A DNA stretch of 30,610 nucleotides, taken from positions 1 to 30,610 of the forward strand of contig CAZVZK010000121.1 in the NCBI GenBank assembly GCA_964630925.1, written 5' to 3'. Every line of letters starts with the position of its first letter. Within the stretch, counting starts at the first letter, position 1. Shown piece by piece: positions 7,755 through 14,741 of this stretch. Source of the stretch: RGDT01 sp964630925. GTDB lineage: Bacteria > Planctomycetota > Planctomycetia > Gemmatales > Gemmataceae. Position numbers and translations under genes: made by a program. The notes under the pieces were generated by a model. It was not told the origin of the DNA, did no database searches, and was given only the letters and a program-made list of their open reading frames with translations.

Positions 7755-8447
7755 TCACCGCGCCAGGCCGGGGGCCTTCGGCGCCGGCGTCGCCTTCAGC
7801 TCCTTCCGCAGGGCGTCCAGCTCCTTCAGCAGGGCGTCGATGCGGTCCTCCACGCTCTTGCCGCGTGGCGGCGCCGGCATCGGCACCACCGCGATGGGCG
7901 GGGCCGGCACGCCCGGCGGCAGCGGCGCGATCCCAGGCACGCCCCAGCGCAGCACGTCCTTGTCCCCGATGACGATGACCTTGCGCTCCGCGCGCTTCGG
8001 ATCGACGGCCACACGCTTGTCGCCGAACGCCTCCTTGAGCTTCTTGATCAACGCCTCCACCTCCTCGGCCTTGCCGCCGCTGACGTGGATGGTGATCGTG
8101 ATGCCGGCGGCGGCCCCGCCCTTGGCCTTGGCATCGTCCTTGGCCCTGGCGTCGGCCTTGGCCTTCAGCGCCGCGGCGGCCCTGGCCTTGGCCTCGGCGA
8201 TCTTCGCACGCATCGCCTCGATCTCGGCCAGCCGCCGGGCCAGGTCGGCCTCCAGCGCCTTCAGGTCGCCGCCGCCCTCCCCGTCGAGCCGCAGCTCGAT
8301 GGCGAACGCATTCTCCTTGCCGTCCCCCTTGAGGAACAGCACGTCCTTCAGCACGCCCTTCGCCGCCGGGGGCGGCGCCTGCCCCTCGGACAGCGCCGGC
8401 ACCAGCCCCAGCATCAGGGCCGCCAATGTCAAGCCACGCAGGATCAT
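7755..8447 (-). CDS. Exported stand-alone paralogue of the BlaR1-like C-terminal domain
   Basis: A 230-residue protein with a signal peptide (MILRGLTLAALMLGLVPALSEGQA), an Ala/Lys-rich coiled coil (about 70-125), a small alpha/beta domain (GITITIHVSGGKAEEVEALI, then AERKVIVIGDKDVLRWGVPG), a proline-rich linker and a short C-terminal coiled coil (DRIDALLKELDALRKEL). Every block matches, in order, residues 306-551 of the preceding gene's product, so it is a partial duplicate. ATG 8447 has GGAG seven bases upstream. An earlier ATG at 8486 overlaps the upstream stop (TGATG) and would add 13 residues. Function unknown; it could compete with or help the M56 protease's sensor domain (inference). Confidence 0.82.
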   Translation of the reverse strand: MILRGLTLAALMLGLVPALSEGQAPPPAAKGVLKDVLFLKGDGKENAFAIELRLDGEGGGDLKALEADLARRLAEIEAMRAKIAEAKARAAAALKAKADARAKDDAKAKGGAAAGITITIHVSGGKAEEVEALIKKLKEAFGDKRVAVDPKRAERKVIVIGDKDVLRWGVPGIAPLPPGVPAPPIAVVPMPAPPRGKSVEDRIDALLKELDALRKELKATPAPKAPGLAR

Positions 8448-8485
8448 GGCAGGTCTCCGTTCGGGTCTGTGTGTGTTGAGGGGCA

Positions 8486-10141
8486 TCAGCGTGACGGTGC
8501 GAGGCCGGGGGCCCTTGTGCCGGGGGCGGCCTTCAGCTCCCTGCGGAGGGCCTCCAGCTCGCGCATCAGGGCGTCGATGCGCTCCTCCGCGTTCTTGCGC
8601 GGGGTCGGCACGGCGATCGGCGGGGCGGTCACGGGCACCCGGACCGCCGGAGGCGGGGCGGGCACGCGCGGGGGCGGCGGGGGCGCCGCGACCCCGGGCA
8701 CGCCGTACCGCAACTGCCCGTCCCTGTCGAGCAGGATGATCACCTTGCCCTCCGCGGGCCTGCCGCCGGGGAGCTTCGCGTCGAAGAAGACCCGCTTGTC
8801 GCCGGCCGCCTCGCGGATCCTCTTGAGCAGGGCGGCGATCTCCTCCGGCTTGCCCCCGTCGATGTGGATCGTGATCGTGACGCCGCCCTTCGCCTCCGGC
8901 AGCCGGGCCACCGCCGGCCGCGACCTGGCCGCGTCCAACCGCCTCTTCAGCTCGGCCAGCTCTTCCGCCTTGCGGGCGAGCTCCGCCTCAAGCTTCTTGA
9001 GGTCGTCGGCTCCGTCCAGCCGCGCGATGAACCGCACAGGCTCCCTGTCGTCGGCCTTGAAGATCAGCACGTCCTTGTCCACGTCCGCCGCCCGGGACAC
9101 GGGGGGCGGCGGGGCCTGCGCCTCCGCCAGCGCCGGCACCAGGGGCAGGACGAGGGCGGCCAGGGCCAGCACCGCCAGGCTCATCGGCCGGCCCATCACG
9201 GCCGGGGTCGCGCCACGCAGGATCATGGTCAGTCTCCGTTTGAGGTCGGCCACCGGCCCCAGCCCGCTGGCCATCAGCGGCGGAGAGGGGGCCCCGGCCA
9301 GGAAGTCCAGGACGTCGATCAACGCCGCCGCGTACGCCTTCTTCGCCTCCGGCAGCACCCGCACCACCCAGGCGTCGCAGCACCGCTCCTCCGCGTCACG
9401 CAGCTCACGCGAGGCGAGCCACGCCAGCGGGCACCACCACCACGGCCCCAGGGCGGCCGCCTCCAGCCAGCGCACCCACGGGTCGCCCCGGCGGATGTGC
9501 GCCAGCTCGTGCATCAACAGCGTGTCGAGGCCGGCCTCGGGCACGCTCGCCTCGATCCCCTCCGGCAGCACCAGCACGGGGTCGTAGGCGCCCCAGACCA
9601 GCGGCGGCAGACGCCCCGGCACCATGACCACGCGCGGGGCGCGGACGCCCAGCAGCGCCGCCAGCCGGGCCACGCGCTTCACCAGGGCCTCGTCGGCGGG
9701 CCGGGCCAGGGCCAGCAGGCGCGAGAACTCCGCCGCCCGCCGCCACGCCAGGGCGTACCAGCCGATCATCCCCGCCACCCAGGCCGCCCACAGCCAGAAG
9801 CCCCACGCGAACGGCCGCGCCTCCTCCTTCGGCGCCTCCTCCGCCGGCGCCGGGGGCAGCTCCGCCGGGACGCCGTCGCCCACGACGAATTCCACCGGCA
9901 CGTCCTCCTCGCCGGGGTCATCGGCTACGGGGGCAGGAGGTGCCTGCGGGCTCTCGACGGCCGCCGAGGGCCACGGCACCGACACGCGCACGAGCGGCGG
10001 CGTCACCATTTTGACCAGCACCAGCACCCACAGCAGGTGCGTCAGCGCCGGACGCCGGCAGCACAGGCCGACGAGGAGTGCGACGACGGCCAGGGCCAGC
10101 GCCACGGCCAGGTTGCTCAACGCCATCTCGCCCAGCGTCAT
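8486..10141 (-). CDS. BlaR1-like M56 membrane metalloprotease
   Basis: A 551-residue protein of the M56/BlaR1 type, normally a membrane sensor whose zinc protease domain inactivates the partner repressor. It has membrane helices near 8-28, 34-52, 112-132 and 319-338, and a zinc site HELAH (211-215) with Glu in DAEERCCDAW (250-258). The beta-lactamase-like penicillin sensor of true BlaR1/MecR1 is absent. Instead the outer part (340-551) has a coiled coil, an alpha/beta domain (VTITIHIDGGKPEEI, GKVIILLDRDGQLRYGVPG) and a proline-rich tail. ATG 10141 overlaps the repressor stop (ATGA); a longer open frame upstream overlaps the repressor gene and is not used. The signal sensed is unknown. Confidence 0.9.
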   Translation of the reverse strand: MTLGEMALSNLAVALALAVVALLVGLCCRRPALTHLLWVLVLVKMVTPPLVRVSVPWPSAAVESPQAPPAPVADDPGEEDVPVEFVVGDGVPAELPPAPAEEAPKEEARPFAWGFWLWAAWVAGMIGWYALAWRRAAEFSRLLALARPADEALVKRVARLAALLGVRAPRVVMVPGRLPPLVWGAYDPVLVLPEGIEASVPEAGLDTLLMHELAHIRRGDPWVRWLEAAALGPWWWCPLAWLASRELRDAEERCCDAWVVRVLPEAKKAYAAALIDVLDFLAGAPSPPLMASGLGPVADLKRRLTMILRGATPAVMGRPMSLAVLALAALVLPLVPALAEAQAPPPPVSRAADVDKDVLIFKADDREPVRFIARLDGADDLKKLEAELARKAEELAELKRRLDAARSRPAVARLPEAKGGVTITIHIDGGKPEEIAALLKRIREAAGDKRVFFDAKLPGGRPAEGKVIILLDRDGQLRYGVPGVAAPPPPPRVPAPPPAVRVPVTAPPIAVPTPRKNAEERIDALMRELEALRRELKAAPGTRAPGLAPSR

Positions 10142-10518
10142 GGGTTGTCGCCCTCGATCAGGTCCCGCAGCTCCTGCCGCTCCCTGTCGCTGAGCCGGAC
10201 GCCACGCACCAGGTGTGTCAGAAGCGGCGTCAGCGACCCGCCGCACAGCTTCTCCGCCACCTCCTGCAGCCGCCGCCCGATCAGCTCCTCGCGCTGCACC
10301 AGGGCCGTGAAGACGTGCGGCGTCTTCTCCCGCCCCCGCGCCACGAAGCCCTTCTCCTCCAGCCGGTCGAGCAGCTTCTGCACCGTCGCGTACTCCGCCG
10401 TGTCGCCGCCCGGATAGACGGCGTCGCGCAGCTGCTTGATCGTCGAGGGCCCACGCGCCCACAACGACTGCATCAGCTCCAGCTCCTTCCCCGTCACGTC
10501 CTGTGGAGTCCGCGCCAT
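10138..10518 (-). CDS. BlaI/MecI/CopY-family repressor
   Basis: A 126-residue winged-helix repressor. The N-terminal DNA-binding domain (ELELMQSLWARGPSTIKQLRDAV, then EYATVQKLLDRLEEKGFV) is the BlaI pattern, followed by a C-terminal dimerisation helix region (REELIGRRLQEVAEKL, LSDRERQELRDLI). In this family the partner M56 protease cleaves or inactivates the repressor. ATG 10518 has GAGGAGGG six to twelve bases upstream. It is the first gene of a three-gene operon, translationally coupled to the protease gene by a 4-base overlap, and probably autorepresses through the palindrome at 10532-10576. Confidence 0.93.
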   Translation of the reverse strand: MARTPQDVTGKELELMQSLWARGPSTIKQLRDAVYPGGDTAEYATVQKLLDRLEEKGFVARGREKTPHVFTALVQREELIGRRLQEVAEKLCGGSLTPLLTHLVRGVRLSDRERQELRDLIEGDNP

Positions 10519-10531
10519 CCGCCCTCCTCGT

Positions 10532-10576
10532 CTCAGACATTCTTTCTGACCCACATAGTAAGGCAGAATGTCTGAG
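10532..10576. promoter_or_regulatory. Palindromic operator for the BlaI-like repressor
   Basis: CTCAGACATTCT (10532-10543) and AGAATGTCTGAG (10565-10576) are perfect 12-base inverted arms, 21 bases apart. One arm lies between the -35 and -10; the other lies just past the likely transcription start. The position and symmetry suit repressor dimers blocking polymerase. Binding is inferred. Confidence 0.65.
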
Positions 10577-10583
10577 GTGTCAA
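10555..10583 (-). promoter_or_regulatory. Near-consensus sigma-70 promoter of the BlaI/M56 operon
   Basis: On the minus strand TTGACA (10583-10578) and TACTAT (10560-10555) have exactly 17 bases between them. It lies 37 bases before the repressor ATG and is by far the best promoter match seen in the window. Confidence 0.75.
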
Positions 10584-10652
10584 GAGGGGCCGTGCGGATT
10601 CCGGGGCGGCCGGGCCCATACGATGAACCGGGTCGCGCACGGGGGAACACGA

Positions 10653-11555
10653 ATGGCCCTGCTGGAGGTAGACGGCGTCACCAAGCGGTTCGGCGCCCAG
10701 GTGGCGCTGGACGGCGCGTCCTTCCAAGTCGAGGAGGGCGAGCTGTTCGGCCTGCTCGGCCCGAACGGCGCCGGCAAGACGACGTTGATGGGCGTGATCT
10801 CACGGCTCATCGAGCCCGACACCGGGGCCGTGCGCTTCGCGGGGGACACGGCCCGGCTCATCGGCGTGGTGCCGCAGGAATTGGCCCTGTACGCCAACCT
10901 GACGGCGCGCGAGAACCTCGTCTTCTTCGGCGAGCTGTACGGCCTCGGGGGCCGGGACCTGGAGGAGCGGGCGGCCCGTCTGCTGGCGGCGGTCGGGCTG
11001 GAGGCGCGGGCGTCGTCGCTGGTGGAGACGTTCTCCGGCGGCATGAAGCGGCGATTGAATCTGGCGGTGTCGCTGGTCCACGGGCCGCGCCTGCTGCTGC
11101 TGGACGAGCCGACGGTGGGGGTGGACCCGCAGTCGCGGAACCTGATCTTCGAGGAGGTGCGCCGGCTGAACCGCGAGGGGATGACCGTCGTTTATACGAG
11201 CCACTACATGGAGGAGGTGGAGGCGCTGTGCAGCCGGGTGGGGATCATCGACAAGGGCCGCGTGGTGGCGTGCGACACCCTGCCGAACCTGTTGCGGAGC
11301 CTGCGCGGCCTGATCCGCGTGGAGGTGAAGGGCGATGCCGCGGGCCTGGAGCGTCGGCTCGGCGAGGTGCCTGACCTGACGGTGCGCCGGGACGGCGGCG
11401 AGCTGCAGGTGGAGTGCGCCGACGTGAAGACGACGCTGATCCGCCTGATCTCGCTGATGAACGAGGCGGGCGCCGAGCTGCTGCACCTGGCGACGGAGGA
11501 GCCGAACCTGGAGCGCGTGTTCCTGCACCTCACGGGCCGGGCGCTGCGGGACTGA
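10653..11555 (+). CDS. ABC-2 type transporter ATP-binding subunit
   Basis: A 300-residue ATPase that would power an ABC exporter at the inner membrane face. It has Walker A GPNGAGKT (36-43), Q-loop Gln75, signature FSGGM (127-131, a variant of LSGGQ), Walker B LLLLDEP (147-153) and switch His184, and a C-terminal extension of about 90 residues typical of the CcmA/NodI/drug-resistance subgroup. ATG 10653 starts directly at the conserved MALLEVDGVTKRFG; an upstream ATG at 10623 is possible but has no better ribosome site. No permease gene lies beside it: the next gene is convergent, so the partner must be elsewhere. It is divergent from the BlaI operon and shares its upstream region. Confidence 0.92.
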   Translation: MALLEVDGVTKRFGAQVALDGASFQVEEGELFGLLGPNGAGKTTLMGVISRLIEPDTGAVRFAGDTARLIGVVPQELALYANLTARENLVFFGELYGLGGRDLEERAARLLAAVGLEARASSLVETFSGGMKRRLNLAVSLVHGPRLLLLDEPTVGVDPQSRNLIFEEVRRLNREGMTVVYTSHYMEEVEALCSRVGIIDKGRVVACDTLPNLLRSLRGLIRVEVKGDAAGLERRLGEVPDLTVRRDGGELQVECADVKTTLIRLISLMNEAGAELLHLATEEPNLERVFLHLTGRALRD

Positions 11556-11571
11556 GCGGAGGGCGCGGCGC

Positions 11572-12324
11572 TCACTCCGCCAGCGTGAGGTCGTCGAAGA
11601 AGTTCTGCTCCACGTGCTGCTTGAAGGCGGGGTCGTTCCGCACCCTCTCGCGGATGACGCGCAGGGCGTTGCGGTAGTTGCCCGCGTAGGCCTCCAGGAC
11701 ATCGACGCAGTCGCGGATATGGCGGCCGTCGTACTCCACCGGGAACGTCACCTTCCAGCCGTCGTCCTCCTGCACGACGCGGACTGAGATCTCCATCGGC
11801 AGGGGGGTGCCGCTGATGAGCAGCCCGTGCAGGAGGCGCGGGTCCACGACCCGGACCGGGGCGGCGGAGGGGATGTTGACCTTGCCGGCGTCCTCCCCCC
11901 AGTCGAGCACCGCGATCACGTCGCCATCCTCCTCCTGGGTGATGGTGTGGCGGAACGGCGGGAGGGGGTCCAGCCAGTAGAGGACGCGGGCGATCCGGGG
12001 GGAATGGACGCCCTGGGCTTCCATGGTCCCCCGCAGCTCGTCGCAGGCCCGCGCCAGCGCCTCGGCGGACTTGCGGCCACGGGCGAATTGCTCGGCGTAC
12101 TCGCCGGTGAGGTAGAGCTGGGCGGCTTCGTAGTTGCGTGTCTCGAGGGCCTTGCGGAGCTTGAGGAGGGCGTCCTCCGCCGAGGCTGCCTGGGTGAACC
12201 CCTTGCCCCGGAGGAACCAGACCCGCATGAAGGCGGGGCGCGAGGTGGGGAAGATGAGGAACATGAACATCGTGAGCACAAACGCTCCGACGATGACCAC
12301 GGGGATGATGACCGCCGCCCTCAT
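11572..12324 (-). CDS. Membrane-anchored protein of unknown function
   Basis: A 250-residue protein with one N-terminal membrane helix (MRAAVIIPVVIVGAFVLTMF and a few more residues), then a soluble part. A helical pair at about 45-105 (AEDALLKLRKALETRNYEAAQLYLTGEYAEQF) looks like a TPR-like or NTF2-like lead, followed by a beta-rich domain (VIAVLDWGEDAGKV, PMEISVRVVQEDDGWKVTFPV). No family is recognised. ATG 12324 has GAGGG about eight bases upstream and puts the helix at the N-terminus; the longer frame to 12405 does not. TAGAAG, a possible -10, lies 35 bases before the start. It converges on the ABC gene with a 16-base gap. Confidence 0.8.
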   Translation of the reverse strand: MRAAVIIPVVIVGAFVLTMFMFLIFPTSRPAFMRVWFLRGKGFTQAASAEDALLKLRKALETRNYEAAQLYLTGEYAEQFARGRKSAEALARACDELRGTMEAQGVHSPRIARVLYWLDPLPPFRHTITQEEDGDVIAVLDWGEDAGKVNIPSAAPVRVVDPRLLHGLLISGTPLPMEISVRVVQEDDGWKVTFPVEYDGRHIRDCVDVLEAYAGNYRNALRVIRERVRNDPAFKQHVEQNFFDDLTLAE

Positions 12325-12505
12325 GATCGTGCCCTCTGGGGTTGGCCCGGACGGCGTTCTTCTAGCCCCGCCGCGCCGTGCCGCCCAGCCCGAAAGCGGA
12401 CCCACTCGGAAACTTCACCGCGGCCACATCTCCGGTGAGGGGCTGCACACGGGCGTCCGGGCCGGGTAGACTTTACCGCGTATCTGCTCATCCGGGAGAA
12501 TCGCC

Positions 12506-13942
12506 ATGATCCCGCTCCTGCTGTTGCTCGCCGACGCGGCCCCGCCCGCGCCCCGAATCGACAACGCCACCGATCACGCCCTGGCCTGGAAGGGCGCTCT
12601 CCTCCTCCGCCAGCAGGAGCGCCGCCTCTTCCTCCGCCTCGACGATGACCCCGCCGCACGCATGGCCGCCGAGGCACTCCAGTCGGTGACGCGCCGCCTC
12701 GCCGCGCTCCGCCTCTCGCCCGCGGCCACCAAGGCGCGTCTTGACGCGCTGGAGAAGGAGCAAGAGGAAGCGCAGGCCGAGCTGTCCCGCCTCTCCGCCG
12801 CCTTCCGCGAAGCCAGAGAGAAGGAGGAGCGGCCCACCCCGGAGCGACTCGCGAAGGCGTTGCCGCCAGACGTGGCCCTGGTCGATTACCACTTCCACAT
12901 CAGGGGCTGCACGGCGTTCATCCACCGCAACGGGAAGACGGCGGCGAGGGCCCCCCTCGGCGCGGCTGACGAGATCGACAAGGAGGTGAAGGCCTGGCGT
13001 TCCGAGCTGCTCAAGGGCAAGCCAGGCGACCCGTCCCGCCTGCACGGGCTCGTCTGGAAGCCTTTGGAGAAGCATCTCGGCGGCGCGAAGGTCGTCCTCA
13101 TCGCGCCCGACGGATTGCTCGCGACGATCCCGTTCGCCGCCCTACCCGGCAGGAAGAAAGGGACGTACCTCATCGAAGACCACGCCATCGGGATCGTCCC
13201 CGTCCCGGCAACACTCCCGCAGCTCATGAAGCCGCCCGCAGGCAAACCGTCGCTCCTGACCGTCGGCGACATCGATTACGGCGATCCGGGCAAGAAGAAG
13301 CGGCCCTGGGTGGCCCTGCCCGCCACGAAGGACGAGCTCAGCTCGGCCGCGACGGCCTTCGGCAAGCGTGGCCCCGTCGTGTCGCTCACGGGCGCGAAGG
13401 CCACGAAGGCAGCCGTCCGCGCCGCGCTCGCGTCATCGCGTTTCGCCCACATCGCCACGCACGGCTTCTACATGCCGGAGAAGGGTGCGAAGGACGCCGA
13501 CGGCTGGCACCCGCTCCTGCGATCGGGCCTGGTCTTCGCCAACGCCAACAAGGGGGCGAAGGGGGGTGAGGACGGCATCCTGACGGCGTCCGAAGTCGCC
13601 GAGCTGGACCTCTCGACGCTCGAGCTGGCCATCCTCGCGGCGGACGAGACGGCCCTCGGCCCTGTTGCCGGCGGCGAGGGCATGTTGAGCACGGCGCGGG
13701 CGTTCCACGTCGCCGGGTGCCGGAGCGTGGTGGCGTCGCTGTTCCCGTCCGACGATGCCGCCACGCGCGTCCTGATGGGCCGCTTCCATCACCACCTGTG
13801 GGTGAAGAAGCTGCCGAAGGCCGAGGCGTTGCGGCAGGCGCAGCTCGACATCCTGCGTGACCCGGCCGTCGTGAAGAAGGGCGCGAAGTCTGCCCCGCCG
13901 GCGTGGTGGGCGGCGTGGCAGCTCAGCGGGGACTGGCGCTAA
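12506..13942 (+). CDS. CHAT-domain protein with substituted catalytic cysteine
   Basis: A 478-residue protein. After a short hydrophobic leader (MIPLLLLLADA) and a helical/coiled-coil region (about 50-115) it has a full CHAT fold, a caspase-like peptidase domain: IAPDGLLATIPFAALP (199-214), FAHIATHGFY with the catalytic-type His319, and GGEGMLSTARAFHVAGCRSVVASLF (389-413). The family's LSACET block reads LAADET, putting Asp380 (GAC) where the nucleophilic Cys belongs, so peptidase activity is unlikely. The TPR array usual in front of CHAT domains is missing. Start ATG 12506, GGGAG about ten bases upstream. A signal peptide is possible but weak. Role unknown; scaffold or regulatory pseudoprotease is inference. 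Confidence 0.9.
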   Translation: MIPLLLLLADAAPPAPRIDNATDHALAWKGALLLRQQERRLFLRLDDDPAARMAAEALQSVTRRLAALRLSPAATKARLDALEKEQEEAQAELSRLSAAFREAREKEERPTPERLAKALPPDVALVDYHFHIRGCTAFIHRNGKTAARAPLGAADEIDKEVKAWRSELLKGKPGDPSRLHGLVWKPLEKHLGGAKVVLIAPDGLLATIPFAALPGRKKGTYLIEDHAIGIVPVPATLPQLMKPPAGKPSLLTVGDIDYGDPGKKKRPWVALPATKDELSSAATAFGKRGPVVSLTGAKATKAAVRAALASSRFAHIATHGFYMPEKGAKDADGWHPLLRSGLVFANANKGAKGGEDGILTASEVAELDLSTLELAILAADETALGPVAGGEGMLSTARAFHVAGCRSVVASLFPSDDAATRVLMGRFHHHLWVKKLPKAEALRQAQLDILRDPAVVKKGAKSAPPAWWAAWQLSGDWR

Positions 13943-14011
13943 CGGGCAAGCGAGCGGACATCGCATCCCACTCGCCCGGATAGAATCGGGCGAAACAGGA
14001 GGGAGGCGGAC

Positions 14012-14236
14012 ATGCCGGCGACCAGGAAGGCACTCGGGATCGACCGGCTCAGCTTCGCCGAGCGCATCCTGCTCGTCGAGGAGATCTGGGAGAGAATCGC
14101 CGAGATGGCGGACGCCGCGCCACTCACCGAGCCGCACCGTCAGGACCTGGAGCGGCGGCTGGCCGCCCCCGCCGCCGACCCCAAGGCCGGGTCCTCCTGG
14201 GAGGAGGTCAAGGCCCGGCTCCGGGGGCGGCAATGA
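14012..14236 (+). CDS. Addiction-module antitoxin, RelB-like
   Basis: A 74-residue protein with the pattern of the short addiction-module proteins (TIGR02574-like): FAERILLVEEIWERIAEM then TEPHRQDLERRLA and a C-terminal SSWEEVKARL. Such proteins neutralise a co-encoded RelE/ParE toxin and often repress the operon. ATG 14012 has GGAGGGAGG about eight bases upstream; TAGAAT at 13981-13986 may be the -10. The downstream toxin frame overlaps by ATGA but is broken, so this is an orphan antitoxin. Confidence 0.82.
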   Translation: MPATRKALGIDRLSFAERILLVEEIWERIAEMADAAPLTEPHRQDLERRLAAPAADPKAGSSWEEVKARLRGRQ

Positions 14237-14349
14237 GCCGCTTGCCGCTCATCACGCCTGACGCCGAGGCCGACATCGCCGACGCGCGGGCCTGGTGCGA
14301 GCGTCAGCGCGAGGGGCTTGGTAACCGTTCACGCGGATTCTGGAACTAG
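14233..14349 (+). pseudogene. Truncated RelE/ParE-type toxin remnant
   Basis: Only 38 codons (MSRLPLITPDAEADIADARA, then WCERQREGLG) before TAG. The start matches the first helix of ParE-like toxins (ITPDAEADIADA...WYEEQREGLG), normally about 90-100 residues. Similarity stops after GLG; the last eight residues look unrelated. The rest of the toxin is not found downstream in any frame. The ATGA overlap with the antitoxin gene is intact. Confidence 0.7.
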
Positions 14350-14404
14350 ACAGAATCAGACAGGGCGGCGCGGGTGTCGGTGACCTGACCACAGGCCCTG
14401 TAAT

Positions 14405-14426
14405 GCAAATTCCGGCACGAATTTGC
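14405..14426. repeat. Short inverted repeat
   Basis: GCAAATTC (14405-14412) and GAATTTGC (14419-14426) are perfect arms around CGGCAC. It is AT-richer than its surroundings and lies between the toxin remnant and the MITE; possibly part of the sequence that replaced the toxin's 3' end. Confidence 0.45.
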
Positions 14427-14443
14427 GTTTCAGGGGGTGCCTG

Positions 14444-14552
14444 GAGACTGCTGAAAAACTCGGTTTCGTCGACGTAAGTCCGTAAAGTTCGTGTCCCGCG
14501 AGGACGACTTTTACGGACTTACGTCGAGTCGAGGGGGTTTTTCAGCAGTCTC
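14444..14552. mobile_element. MITE-like element with 5-bp target duplication
   Basis: A 109-base non-coding element with 43-base imperfect terminal inverted repeats: outer GAGACTGCTGAAAAAC is identical in both arms (16/16), then nine differing bases, then an identical 18-base inner block (TCGACGTAAGTCCGTAAA), with a 23-base centre. It is flanked on both sides by GCCTG (14439-14443 and 14553-14557), a probable target site duplication. No transposase is encoded, so movement would need one from elsewhere; the GACTGCTGAAAAA end resembles insertion-sequence ends, from memory. Confidence 0.8.
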
Positions 14553-14741
14553 GCCTGGGGGGGTGCAATGCAATGCAATCCACCCCACCCCGGCCATCCC
14601 ACCTGTCTACTTCCGTCGAATTCCCACCCCGGCCGAACGGTAACTCGCATTCATCGCGGTCTCCCACGGCAGCCGCAACCCACGCGGCTGGCAAGAGCGG
14701 CTGTGACGCCCCGGTCAAGCGCCGGCCTGTGCCACTGATCA
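14553..14741. other. Gene-free stretch after the MITE
   Basis: With the toxin remnant and MITE this makes a roughly 390-base region without an intact gene. It has three tandem TGCAA units at 14564-14578 and otherwise no supported gene, RNA or site. The open frame running through it and onward is a shadow of the minus-strand gene that follows. Confidence 0.5.

Noticed and set aside
10142..10540. Upstream extension of the M56 protease by 133 codons
   Set aside because: It is Ala/Gly/Arg-rich, overlaps the BlaI-like gene almost entirely, and the ATGA start at 10141 is the normal coupling.
13605..13660. Frameshift as the cause of the missing CHAT cysteine
   Set aside because: Flanking blocks (LDLSTLELAIL before, ALG and GGEG after) stay in the same frame with normal spacing, so the Asp is a substitution.
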